From JAAYUK01 sp964392915 (GTDB lineage Bacteria; Nitrospirota; Thermodesulfovibrionia; Thermodesulfovibrionales; Dissulfurispiraceae): a stretch of DNA of 64,000 nucleotides. Positions within the stretch are counted from its first letter, which is position 1. Every line of letters starts with the position of its first letter. The position numbers and the translations under genes were made by a program. The stretch covers positions 4,876 through 68,875 of the forward strand of contig CAYMRS010000009.1 of the NCBI GenBank assembly GCA_964392915.1. The letters are read 5' to 3'. Positions 25,197 to 33,364 of this stretch are shown here, piece after piece. The notes under the pieces are model-generated. The model did not search any database. It was not told the DNA's origin and saw only the letters and a program-made list of their open reading frames with translations.

Positions 25197-25691
25197 ATGG
25201 AACAGATGCAGAAAGTCAGCGATATCATGGAAGACATTTTTGAATTTCCGCACCTGCCTTACTGGTTCACGCTGCGGCAGGCTATTGATATTATAAAGGC
25301 TACCGGCATGGCGGTCGGAGTGAGCGACTTCCCTCGGGCTATTCTCGTATTTGATGAAAAATATAATCTTCTCGGCACGCTCGATATCCGTGATATCCTG
25401 CGGGGGCTTGATCCGCAAATCACGGAAGGCGAAGCTGAGTCGCCGATTCCTGAACCTTCATCGCTCTATGGGAAGCCGGTGCTTGAGCTTTTTGACAGAC
25501 CGGTGAGCGAGTTTATGCGGCCTGCTGAACTGTTCATCCGGCCGGAGGATCCAGTCCCGCTCGCGGCGTATTATATGGTGACGCAAGGCAGGGCATATCT
25601 CCCGGTACTGGAGGACAAGCGCAAGCTGGTCGGCATTGTAAAAATGATGAATGTTTTCAATTCCGTTACGGAGACGCTCCTCGCTGAATAG
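25197..25691 (+). CDS. CBS-domain pair protein
   Basis: 164 residues from the ATG at 25197, which has GGAGG at the right distance; an ATG 18 bases upstream does not. Two CBS motifs: VSDIMEDIFEFP...AILVFDEKYNLLGTLDIRDIL, and VSEFMRPAELFIRPEDPV...LPVLEDKRKLVGIVKMMNVF. CBS pairs sense adenine nucleotides. No catalytic domain is attached, so it is probably a regulator. It lies 84 bases before TauE copy 3 on the same strand. Confidence 0.88.
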   Translation: MEQMQKVSDIMEDIFEFPHLPYWFTLRQAIDIIKATGMAVGVSDFPRAILVFDEKYNLLGTLDIRDILRGLDPQITEGEAESPIPEPSSLYGKPVLELFDRPVSEFMRPAELFIRPEDPVPLAAYYMVTQGRAYLPVLEDKRKLVGIVKMMNVFNSVTETLLAE

Positions 25692-25775
25692 CTCGCCTGC
25701 TGCATCAACACCATTTTTCTGATAGACTTTAACTATTACCCGTTTGCGGGAGCTTATGGTCCACAGGAGTTACGC

Positions 25776-26771
25776 ATGCTATCCGGTTTCAGGATGCTGC
25801 TGTCGTTGCTGATCAGGCTATTCCGGAAAGAAACCGCCTATATGCTTCTTTTGCTTTGTCTTTGTGTTGCGACCATCGCTTCTGCTGCCGAACCGTCTAC
25901 CGCCGAAACAATGCCATCATCCGATATGCCGTGGTGGGCATGGCCGCTCATTCTCTTCGTGGTTACGTTTTTCCTCGGCATCGTGGCGGTGCTGGGGGGG
26001 GTCGGAGGCGGTGTGTTGTATGTCCCCATAGTCGGCGGTTTTCTTCCCTTTCACCTCGATTTTGTGCGCGGTGCGGGCTTGCTCGTAGCTCTTGCCGGAG
26101 CACTTGCCGCTGGCCCCGGCCTTCTCCGCAAGGGCATGGCGGATCTCCGCCTTGCGATACCGATTGCCCTGATAGCGTCGACTTCGGCAATTGCGGGCGC
26201 CCTTGCGGGGCTTGCGCTGCCGACCAATGTGGTGCAGACAGCTCTCGGCGCATCAATTCTCGGTATCGTTGCGATAATGATGATGGCGAAGAAGTCTGAG
26301 TTTCCGGAAGTGAAGAAGGCTGATGCGCTCTCCACCGCGCTTCGCATTCACGGCGTCTATCATGAAGTATCGACCGGACACCAGGTGAACTGGAAGATTC
26401 ACCGCACGCCGCAGGGACTCGCGCTGTTTGTTCTCATCGGGGTTATGGCCGGCATGTTCGGACTCGGCGCCGGATGGGCAAACGTTCCGGTGCTGAACCT
26501 GCTGATGGGCGCTCCGCTGAAGGTGTCTGTCTCGACCAGCAAGTTTCTTCTTTCCATTACCGATGCGTCTGCGGCATGGATATATATTAACGGCGGCGCG
26601 GTGCTTCCCCTTATGGTTGTTCCGTCAATCGTGGGGATTATGCTGGGATCGATTGTCGGGGTGCGGATTCTTGCGAAGACCAAGCCTGCCGCTATCCGGC
26701 TCATTGTTATTGTAATTCTGCTTTTTGCTGGTTCGCGTTCTTTATTGAAAGGATTGGGAATATGGAACTAA
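25776..26771 (+). CDS. TauE/SafE-family exporter-like permease (copy 3)
   Basis: 331 residues. An N-terminal hydrophobic segment with a signal-like end (about 10-37) precedes the usual eight helices. Family motifs are GIVAVLGGVGGGVLYVPIV and GMFGLGAGWANVPVL, but the second AxGTD-type motif reads VSVSTSKF, as in a distinct subgroup. SD AGGAG. It overlaps the next gene by 10 bases, so the two are coupled. Probable exporter of sulfite or related anions; substrate inferred from family only. Confidence 0.86.
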   Translation: MLSGFRMLLSLLIRLFRKETAYMLLLLCLCVATIASAAEPSTAETMPSSDMPWWAWPLILFVVTFFLGIVAVLGGVGGGVLYVPIVGGFLPFHLDFVRGAGLLVALAGALAAGPGLLRKGMADLRLAIPIALIASTSAIAGALAGLALPTNVVQTALGASILGIVAIMMMAKKSEFPEVKKADALSTALRIHGVYHEVSTGHQVNWKIHRTPQGLALFVLIGVMAGMFGLGAGWANVPVLNLLMGAPLKVSVSTSKFLLSITDASAAWIYINGGAVLPLMVVPSIVGIMLGSIVGVRILAKTKPAAIRLIVIVILLFAGSRSLLKGLGIWN

Positions 26772-27202
26772 GGCCGAGTGCTGCCATTGCCCGGAAGCCG
26801 CCTGCAACTGAGGAGCAACTCCGCTATGCCCGCCTGTTGCGGCTACTCATGCGTTCGGGTCTCGTTATACTTGTCGCGACCTTTTTTGTTTATATGACCG
26901 GAATTCTCTCTCCACGCATTCCGGTGCAGGATCTTTCGCGCTATTGGAGCCTGCCGGTGCATGAATATCTGGCCGCGACCGGCCTGAAGCCGGGATGGTC
27001 ATGGGTGCGGCTTATAGGAACCGGCGATTACATTAATTTCGTCGGGGTTGCCTTTTTGGCAGCAGCGACCATATGGTGTTACGCGGCTATTCTTCCGATA
27101 TTTCTGCGGAAAAAGGATTACATTTATGCCGCCATAGCGGCACTCGAAATTCTGGTTCTGGCCGCCGCAGCTTCAGGCATTCTGCAGACGGGAGGGCACT
27201 GA
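26762..27202 (+). CDS. Small membrane protein coupled to TauE copy 3
   Basis: 146 residues with three hydrophobic helices (about 30-52, 85-105, 115-140) and a short N-terminal cytoplasmic stretch. Size and position resemble DUF1634 proteins, which often follow TauE genes, but I cannot confirm the family. It starts inside the TauE gene and ends two bases before the Usp start, so it probably forms part of the same transport complex. Confidence 0.72.
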   Translation: MELRPSAAIARKPPATEEQLRYARLLRLLMRSGLVILVATFFVYMTGILSPRIPVQDLSRYWSLPVHEYLAATGLKPGWSWVRLIGTGDYINFVGVAFLAAATIWCYAAILPIFLRKKDYIYAAIAALEILVLAAAASGILQTGGH

Positions 27203-27204
27203 AC

Positions 27205-28041
27205 ATGCACAGAAGGCATCTAATGGGCGACATACAGCGAATCATGCTCGCAACCGACGGTTCTGAGCACAGCCACGGTGCGGAACGGGAAGCTATGTTT
27301 ATCGCCAGTTCCTGCGGTATTGATGTGACGGTCATGCAGGTTCTGGAAGTAAACCCCGAGTTTGAGACGGAAGGCCAGGCCCAGGTTGAGCTGATGGAGT
27401 TCAGGGCGCGCGACCATTTCGACCGTATCCGGGAGTGCTGCACCGAGAAAAACGTTGAGTGCGCTTCCGTCATCCGGAGAACCAACAAGCCATACGAGGC
27501 GATTATCGAAGAGGCAAAGAAACGCGAGGTTGACGTCATTATCATGGGACGCCGCGGCCGCACCGGGCTGAGAAAGATTCTCATGGGGAGCGTGACTGAG
27601 CGTGTCATTGCCTATGCCCCGTGCAAGGTGCTTATTGTGCCGAAAGATGCTGAAATCAGGGGGGAACAGATTCTGATTGCGACAGACGGATCCGAGTATG
27701 CCCGTCTGGCTGAGGCTGAGGCAATCAGTATGGCGAAGCGGTGCGACAAGGTTCGGAATCTGATTGCCATGTGTGTCGCGCGCACGCAGGACCGGAAGAA
27801 ATGGGCAGAGGAAAATGTTGAGCGTGTGCGAAAACTTGGTGAAGTGCATGGACTGAAAGTGACTCCCGTTGCAGTTGTCGGGCGTCCCTATCATGAGATT
27901 GTCGAAACAGCGAGCCGTGAAGACGTCGATTTCATTGTTGTTGGGCGTATCGGCAGGACCGGACTCAAGCGTATCCTCATGGGAAGCGTATCAGAAAAAA
28001 TTGTTGCACTTGCTCCGTGTTCCGTCCTGATTATCAGGTGA
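27205..28041 (+). CDS. Tandem-domain universal stress protein
   Basis: 278 residues with two Usp domains: about 8-145 (RIMLATDGSEHS ... IMGRRGRTGLRKILMGSVTERVI) and about 150-278 (QILIATDGSEYA ... VVGRIGRTGLKRILMGSVSEKIV). Both keep the G-x2-G-x9-G-S ATP-binding signature. Start at 27205, eight bases after GGAGGG; ATG 27223 behind AGAAGG is an alternative. Last gene of the third TauE module. Confidence 0.9.
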   Translation: MHRRHLMGDIQRIMLATDGSEHSHGAEREAMFIASSCGIDVTVMQVLEVNPEFETEGQAQVELMEFRARDHFDRIRECCTEKNVECASVIRRTNKPYEAIIEEAKKREVDVIIMGRRGRTGLRKILMGSVTERVIAYAPCKVLIVPKDAEIRGEQILIATDGSEYARLAEAEAISMAKRCDKVRNLIAMCVARTQDRKKWAEENVERVRKLGEVHGLKVTPVAVVGRPYHEIVETASREDVDFIVVGRIGRTGLKRILMGSVSEKIVALAPCSVLIIR

Positions 28042-28264
28042 AGAGGGGGCTGTGAGTCAGTTGTTGCCTGCCCGCTTGACGGACTCCAAAGGGGGATTGT
28101 TGCCTTCCTGTGGACCGGCGCGGTTAGCGGTGATTGCTGAGGCTTTCTGTTTTCTGCCTGCCGTCCGTGCTCCGGGTCTGAAGCATACTCAGAGCAATCG
28201 GCCTCTTTTTTTGATAGAATAGGGAGCCTTTTGATTTCCTATCGCTCATGATAAGGAGTTATAC

Positions 28265-29602
28265 GTGCGTGTGATTATACTTGGAGCCGGTGAAGTCGGC
28301 TATCAGATTGCCCGATATCTTTCCATGGAATCTCAGGATGTCATCGTCATCGACCGCGATAAAAACAAGCTGAACCGCCTTGTCGAGGATATTGACGTTG
28401 CAATCCTTCAGGGGGAAGTCAGCGACTCCGAGGTCCTGCGTGAAGCGGGTGCCGAGCGGGCTGATATGGTGCTGGCGGTTACCGACAGCGATGAGGCAAA
28501 CATGATTGCCTGCCTGCTCGCCAGAACGATGTTTAAAGTCCCCCGTCGGATAGCCAGAATCAGGAATCCCGACCATTTCGGCAATAAGCAGTTGTTGAGC
28601 AAGGAGAATCTTGATATCAATCCGGCCATCAATCCTGAATATGAATCTGCCGAAGCAGTCACTCGTCTTTTGCAGGCTCCGTTTGCTTCTACTATTGAGT
28701 CATTTGAAGACGGGCTGGTCTTCGTTATCGGCTGCAAGCTGCCGGACTCCTCTCCGTTGGCCGGGAAGTCGCTGAAAGAGGTGCCATCGGTCGGCCACCG
28801 TCTTCTGTTCGGTCTTGTTGAACGCGGGGATGAAGTGCTCATTCCCCGGGGAGACGATGTTTTGCAGCCGGGCGATATTGTATACCTTCCCGTGCCGCGG
28901 GATCTGATTGCGGCTACCGTAGCCATGCTCGGAATCGAAATGCAACCGGTGCGCAGGGTTATCATTAATGGAGGCGGCCGCATAGGATACGCTGTTGCGG
29001 CTGCCCTGGAACGAACGGTCGACATAAAAATAATCGATACGGACTTGGAACGCTGCAAATATTTGAGCAAGCAGCTTCATCGGGCAATCGTGCTGTACGG
29101 CGACGGGTCGGAGCAGCGGATGCTTTCCGATGAAAATATCGCCGCAACGGATGTTTACATCTCGGTGACCAATAATGATGAGCTGAATATCATTGCCTGC
29201 CTGCTTGCCAAAAAGCTTGGGGTAAAAAAGACGATATCGGTAGTAAACCGTACCGACTATGTATCTGTTGCGCACGGTCTCGGCCTGCACAGTGTTCTGA
29301 GTCCCCGGCTTCTTACGGCAAGCTCTATTCTTCGCTACGTCAGGCAGGGCGAGATTCTCTCACTGACTGCGATTGCTGATGGCCGTGCGGAAATTCTTGA
29401 AACGCGTGTAGGAAAGAAATCACGGATAATCGGCGTTGCATTGAAAGATCTCGGACTACCCCCCGGTTCCGTCATCGGGGCTATTATTCGCGGTTCGCAG
29501 GTCACAATCCCGGGAGGCAACGATGCGGTTGCGCCGGACGACAAGGTTGTTGTTTTTGTGCTGAGGGAGTCAATCCGCTCTATCGAGCAGATATTTGCGT
29601 AG
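28265..29602 (+). CDS. trkA: Trk potassium uptake system NAD-binding protein TrkA
   Basis: 445 residues, GTG start behind AAGGAG. Cytoplasmic gating subunit of Trk. Two RCK halves: the first Rossmann fold starts VIILGAGEVGYQIA, the second RVIINGGGRIGYAVA, each followed by an RCK_C domain (for example LIPRGDDVLQPGDIVYLP and VTIPGGNDAVAPDDKVVVF). It lies 12 bases upstream of trkH. The 223 bases before it hold no gene; a T7 run at 28204-28210 after a possible GAGGC/GCCTC stem may end the upstream Usp transcript. Confidence 0.94.
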   Translation: MRVIILGAGEVGYQIARYLSMESQDVIVIDRDKNKLNRLVEDIDVAILQGEVSDSEVLREAGAERADMVLAVTDSDEANMIACLLARTMFKVPRRIARIRNPDHFGNKQLLSKENLDINPAINPEYESAEAVTRLLQAPFASTIESFEDGLVFVIGCKLPDSSPLAGKSLKEVPSVGHRLLFGLVERGDEVLIPRGDDVLQPGDIVYLPVPRDLIAATVAMLGIEMQPVRRVIINGGGRIGYAVAAALERTVDIKIIDTDLERCKYLSKQLHRAIVLYGDGSEQRMLSDENIAATDVYISVTNNDELNIIACLLAKKLGVKKTISVVNRTDYVSVAHGLGLHSVLSPRLLTASSILRYVRQGEILSLTAIADGRAEILETRVGKKSRIIGVALKDLGLPPGSVIGAIIRGSQVTIPGGNDAVAPDDKVVVFVLRESIRSIEQIFA

Positions 29603-29614
29603 GTCGGAGCTTTC

Positions 29615-31063
29615 ATGCATTATCGTCTCATAGCAAACTTTCTCGGTATTACCCTTGCCATAACCGGTCTGTTCATGGGGCTGGCGGCGCTTGTGTCATT
29701 TCTCTTCTCCGAGCGTGAAGCGTTCCGTCTGCTTATGTCGAGCGTGTTTACGCTCTTGGTTGCGGGAAGTGTCTATTTTGCCTCGCGAAACAGGAAGCGG
29801 GAGGAGATTCGGCATCGTGATGCGTTTCTTATTGTTACGCTCACCTGGAGCATCATGTCGCTTTTTTCGACCATTCCCTATTTGATGACCGGAACATTCA
29901 CCTCGTTTACTGATGCCTATTTTGAGTCAATGTCGGGGTTTACCACGACAGGCGCTTCAGTGCTCACCGACATTGAAGTCGTCTCAAAAGGAGTACTTTT
30001 CTGGCGAGCATTGACACACTGGATCGGCGGCATGGGGATCATTGTGCTGGCGCTCGCCGTTCTTCCGATGCTGGGCGGCGGGGGAATGCAGCTTTTCAAG
30101 GCCGAAGTTCCCGAACTGAGCGTAGACCGGCTTCAGCCCCGCATTCTCGATACGGCCAAGGCACTCTGGTTCATCTATGTGGGACTTACCATTGCAAACG
30201 CCGCGCTGTATGCGGCAGGAGGAATGGATCTGTTTGATGCTGCCTGTCATGCCTTTGCAACCCTTGCAACGGGCGGCTTTTCGACAAAGAATGCGAGCAT
30301 AGGCCACTACCAAAGCGCATTCATCGATTACGTTGCCGTAGTCTTCATGTTTCTTGCCGGAGTAAATTTCTCACTCTACTTTCTGGTGCTCAAAAAACAG
30401 CCGCTGCGGATTTTCCGGAATGCGGAGTTTCGTTTTTACGGATGTGTCGTACTCATTGCTACGTCATTGCTGTTCCTGACGATTTGGACGTCCGGCCAGT
30501 ATCCCGCATGGGATGCCCTTCGCTATGCTGCCTTTCAGGCCGTCGCCATTGTGACGACAACCGGATTTGCAACGGCAGACTTCGAGAAGTGGCCGGTCTT
30601 TGCGCAGATGATTCTGGTCATGCTCATGTTCTTCGGCGGCATGATAGGATCGACCGGCGGCGGGATTAAGCAGGTGCGAATGCTGATTATCCTGAAACAG
30701 GGCTATAGGGAGCTGTTTCAATTGCTTCATCCGCGCGCTGTTATCACGCTGAAGCTTGACGACAAGTATCTGACAAAAGAACTCCTGGGAGGCATATGGG
30801 GCTTTTTCTTTCTCTTCCTGTCGGTTATGGCGGTTGCAATACTTGCGATGACTGCGATCGGGATCGACCTTATCACGTCGGCAACAACGGTCATTTCCGC
30901 CATATGCAACGTAGGGCCGGCTCTTGGAGAAGCCGGACCTGCTGAAAATTATGCGGGGCTTCCGTCTGCTGCAAAGTGGATTCTGTCGTTCTGCATGCTG
31001 ACGGGCAGGCTTGAGGTATATACCGTGCTCATTCTTTTCATTCCTGCGTTCTGGAAAAAGTAG
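29615..31063 (+). CDS. trkH: Trk potassium transporter membrane subunit TrkH
   Basis: 482 residues, potassium-translocating subunit in the inner membrane with four helix-pore-helix units. Selectivity-filter segments are visible as MSGFTTTGASVL, ALATGGFST-type ATLATGGFSTKN, VTTTGFATADF and SAICNVGPALGEAGP. The conserved GGMGIIVLALAVLP follows the first unit. Operon with trkA; kup follows 310 bases downstream under a separate riboswitch. Confidence 0.94.
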   Translation: MHYRLIANFLGITLAITGLFMGLAALVSFLFSEREAFRLLMSSVFTLLVAGSVYFASRNRKREEIRHRDAFLIVTLTWSIMSLFSTIPYLMTGTFTSFTDAYFESMSGFTTTGASVLTDIEVVSKGVLFWRALTHWIGGMGIIVLALAVLPMLGGGGMQLFKAEVPELSVDRLQPRILDTAKALWFIYVGLTIANAALYAAGGMDLFDAACHAFATLATGGFSTKNASIGHYQSAFIDYVAVVFMFLAGVNFSLYFLVLKKQPLRIFRNAEFRFYGCVVLIATSLLFLTIWTSGQYPAWDALRYAAFQAVAIVTTTGFATADFEKWPVFAQMILVMLMFFGGMIGSTGGGIKQVRMLIILKQGYRELFQLLHPRAVITLKLDDKYLTKELLGGIWGFFFLFLSVMAVAILAMTAIGIDLITSATTVISAICNVGPALGEAGPAENYAGLPSAAKWILSFCMLTGRLEVYTVLILFIPAFWKK

Positions 31064-31145
31064 CCGGGATTGCTCTTGTAGTGCGCCGAATTCTGAGCAA
31101 CTCACCGCAGTAATTTATGTATAAAGTGTAATGGCTCTTTTGCTG

Positions 31146-31175
31146 TTGACAAACCTCTCAGAGCAGGAGTAGCGT
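31146..31175 (+). promoter_or_regulatory. Possible sigma-70 promoter of the kup leader
   Basis: TTGACA at 31146-31151 with a weak -10 (TAGCGT at 31170-31175, 18-base spacer). It stands directly upstream of the riboswitch. The poor -10 keeps confidence low. Confidence 0.4.
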
Positions 31176-31310
31176 AATAACAGAGCCGAGATTCGTCCGA
31201 TGGGCGGATGCGGGGGACCCAGTTTGTTGGGGCGTATTCCGAAAGGATAGGGCACTTTCAAGCCCGAGCCCGCCAGCTAACTTCGCAGGCATTTGAAAGG
31301 CACTGGACAG
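31172..31310 (+). ncRNA. c-di-AMP riboswitch (ydaO/yuaA class) upstream of kup
   Basis: The conserved blocks of the ydaO aptamer appear in order: GGGGGACCCA (31212-31221), GGGGCGTATTCC, GGATAGGGC, AGCCCGAGCCCGCCAGCTAAC (CAGCTAAC at 31274-31281) and TCGCAGGC...GAAAGGCACTG. This class binds c-di-AMP and turns off potassium import genes. The gene behind it is a Kup potassium transporter and a terminator follows, so genetic context and sequence agree. Confidence 0.92.
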
Positions 31311-31321
31311 GCAGTCATGGA

Positions 31322-31347
31322 CCGCCGGCCATGCCGGCGGTTTTTTT
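31322..31347 (+). terminator. Riboswitch expression-platform terminator before kup
   Basis: CCGCCGGC (31322-31329), loop CAT, GCCGGCGG, then seven T. It lies 11 bases after the aptamer and 27 bases before the kup start, as expected for an OFF switch in which ligand binding favours termination. Confidence 0.9.
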
Positions 31348-31374
31348 GCGCCATTTTTGGAGGTATGATCTGTC

Positions 31375-33192
31375 ATGTCGCGTTACACTGAGTCGAAAAT
31401 CAAGTCTTTTCTGCAGCCGCTCGGGCTTGTTTTCGGCGATATCGGCACCAGCCCGATTTATACCCTGGCCGTCGTTTTTCTGCTGACCGAACGAACTGAA
31501 CCCCATTTTATCGGAGTGCTCTCTCTTATTATCTGGACGATCACGATTCTCGTCTCCATTGAATATGCCTGGCTCGCCATGCGTCTCAGCAAAAAGGGGG
31601 AGGGAGGCACTATCGTTCTGAAGGAGATTCTGACCCCCATGCTGAGGCCGGGTCGCCGGGTCGGCGTCGTCGCCGTGCTTTCGTTCATCGGCATTTCACT
31701 TCTCATCGGCGACGGCGTTATTACGCCTGCCATTAGTATTCTTTCCGCAGTGGAAGGTGCGCTGCTTATTCCGGGGCTTGAGAAAACGCCGGTTGATGCT
31801 CTCGTCATTGCCGCCGCGCTGATCGCGATAGCTCTTTTTTCGGTGCAGCGCGGAGGCACCGAAAAGGTTGCCGGAGCTTTCGGACCGATTATGGTGCTCT
31901 GGTTTTGCGCGCTTGCCGGGTCCGGCATCCTTGCAATACTGCAGGAGCCTCACGTGATCAAGGCTTTGAATCCTTACTTTGCGCTCGATTTTCTCTTTCA
32001 GAACGGACTGGCCGGATTTTTCGTGCTGTCGGCGGTGATTCTCTGTGCAACGGGCGGTGAAGCTCTTTATGCCGACATGGGGCATCTCGGTCGCAAGCCT
32101 ATAGTGAAGGCCTGGTATTTTGTCTGCGCCGCGCTTCTGCTGAACTATATGGGGCAAACAGCCTATCTCATCCGGAATCCGCAGGCGAAGAATGTCCTTT
32201 TTGAGATGATTTATCATCAGGCATCCTTGCTGTATGTGCCGTTTCTCGTTCTCAGCATACTGGCAACGGTCATTGCGTCACAGGCGATGATTAGCGGCAT
32301 GTTTTCAATAGTCTATCAGAGCATGACCACGCGGGTAATGCCGATTTTCAAGGTTGACTATACCTCGAAGGAAATGCATTCACAGATATATATCGGCGCT
32401 GTGAACTGGTTTTTATTGTTCGCAGTGCTGTTTGTGATGTACGAGTTCCGGGAGTCGGGCAAACTTGCAGCCGCTTACGGGCTTGCGGTTACCGGCACCA
32501 TGTCGCTTACCGGTCTGTTCATGACCTGGATATTCTGGCTGAAGCGGAAACCTGCCTTCGCTGCCCTGTCCGCGGCAGTTTTTTGCGTCAATGTCGTTTA
32601 TCTGCTCGCAAATATCTACAAGATTCCGCATGGCGGCTACTGGTCGCTCATCATTGCAGCAATTCCTTTCGCGCTTATCCTGTTGTATACGCGCGGACAG
32701 AGCCGTTTGTATCAACGGCTCTGTCCGATGGATCGCGCCCCGTTTCTTGCTGAATATGCGAACCGGCGTGAAAATATGAATCTCATAGAAGGAACGGCGC
32801 TTTTTTTCTCCCGCGGTCTCGATAAAGTTTCCCCCTATGTGGTCAATACCATGTTTGAAAATGGGGTGATGTATGAAGATAATATCATTGTATCGCTGGT
32901 TCGCCGCGATGATCCTTTTGGCGTCGCCTGGTTTTTTCGCGAAGAACCTGTCCCCGGCCTGCGTATCTTCGAGATCCAGATGGGCTATATGGAGATTCCC
33001 GACATGGAGCGCATTTTCCGAGAGGCTAATATCTTTCCGAGAACCATTTTTTACGGCGTTGAGGATATCTCGACCCGATCGTTCTTCTGGAAAGTTTTTT
33101 CAGTTATCAAGCGCCTTACGCCTTCGTTTGTCCAGTTCTACCGCATGCCGTCGTATTTGCTGCATGGCGTTGTAACGCGGGTGGAAATGTAG
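31375..33192 (+). CDS. kup: Kup-type potassium uptake permease
   Basis: 605 residues, about 12 helices and a C-terminal cytoplasmic domain of about 150 residues. It starts with the family signature LGLVFGDIGTSPIYTL; GDGVITPAISILSAVEG and TGGEALYADMGHLGRKPI are also typical. Proton-coupled potassium importer. SD GGAGG. Expression is predicted to fall when c-di-AMP is high (riboswitch at 31.2 kb), while trkAH just upstream has no such leader. Confidence 0.95.
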   Translation: MSRYTESKIKSFLQPLGLVFGDIGTSPIYTLAVVFLLTERTEPHFIGVLSLIIWTITILVSIEYAWLAMRLSKKGEGGTIVLKEILTPMLRPGRRVGVVAVLSFIGISLLIGDGVITPAISILSAVEGALLIPGLEKTPVDALVIAAALIAIALFSVQRGGTEKVAGAFGPIMVLWFCALAGSGILAILQEPHVIKALNPYFALDFLFQNGLAGFFVLSAVILCATGGEALYADMGHLGRKPIVKAWYFVCAALLLNYMGQTAYLIRNPQAKNVLFEMIYHQASLLYVPFLVLSILATVIASQAMISGMFSIVYQSMTTRVMPIFKVDYTSKEMHSQIYIGAVNWFLLFAVLFVMYEFRESGKLAAAYGLAVTGTMSLTGLFMTWIFWLKRKPAFAALSAAVFCVNVVYLLANIYKIPHGGYWSLIIAAIPFALILLYTRGQSRLYQRLCPMDRAPFLAEYANRRENMNLIEGTALFFSRGLDKVSPYVVNTMFENGVMYEDNIIVSLVRRDDPFGVAWFFREEPVPGLRIFEIQMGYMEIPDMERIFREANIFPRTIFYGVEDISTRSFFWKVFSVIKRLTPSFVQFYRMPSYLLHGVVTRVEM

Positions 33193-33196
33193 CGCG

Positions 33197-33230
33197 ACAG
33201 GGGTTGGAAATGTCGGCCCCCGTTTTTTTC
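33197..33230 (+). terminator. Terminator after kup
   Basis: Short GC stem (GGGG at 33200-33203 with CCCC at 33217-33220; a competing CGACA/TGTCG pairing is possible) followed by TTTTTTT at 33223-33229. Confidence 0.65.
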
Positions 33231-33319
33231 TTATTGACCTATCAAAAAACCTTATTTCCCTCTGTGCAGTTTCTTTCAGTAGTATATTTCAGTTCTATAC
33301 ATAGCACGCAAGTGATAGA

Positions 33320-33336
33320 TAGGACCTTTGGTCCTC
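33320..33336 (+). other. Short palindrome upstream of the selenoprotein gene
   Basis: AGGACC-TTT-GGTCCT, a perfect six-bp inverted repeat about 30 bases before the start codon, without a T run. Possible operator or small 5' hairpin. Confidence 0.3.
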
Positions 33337-33364
33337 ATAGAAATATCCATACTAGGAGGTTGCT

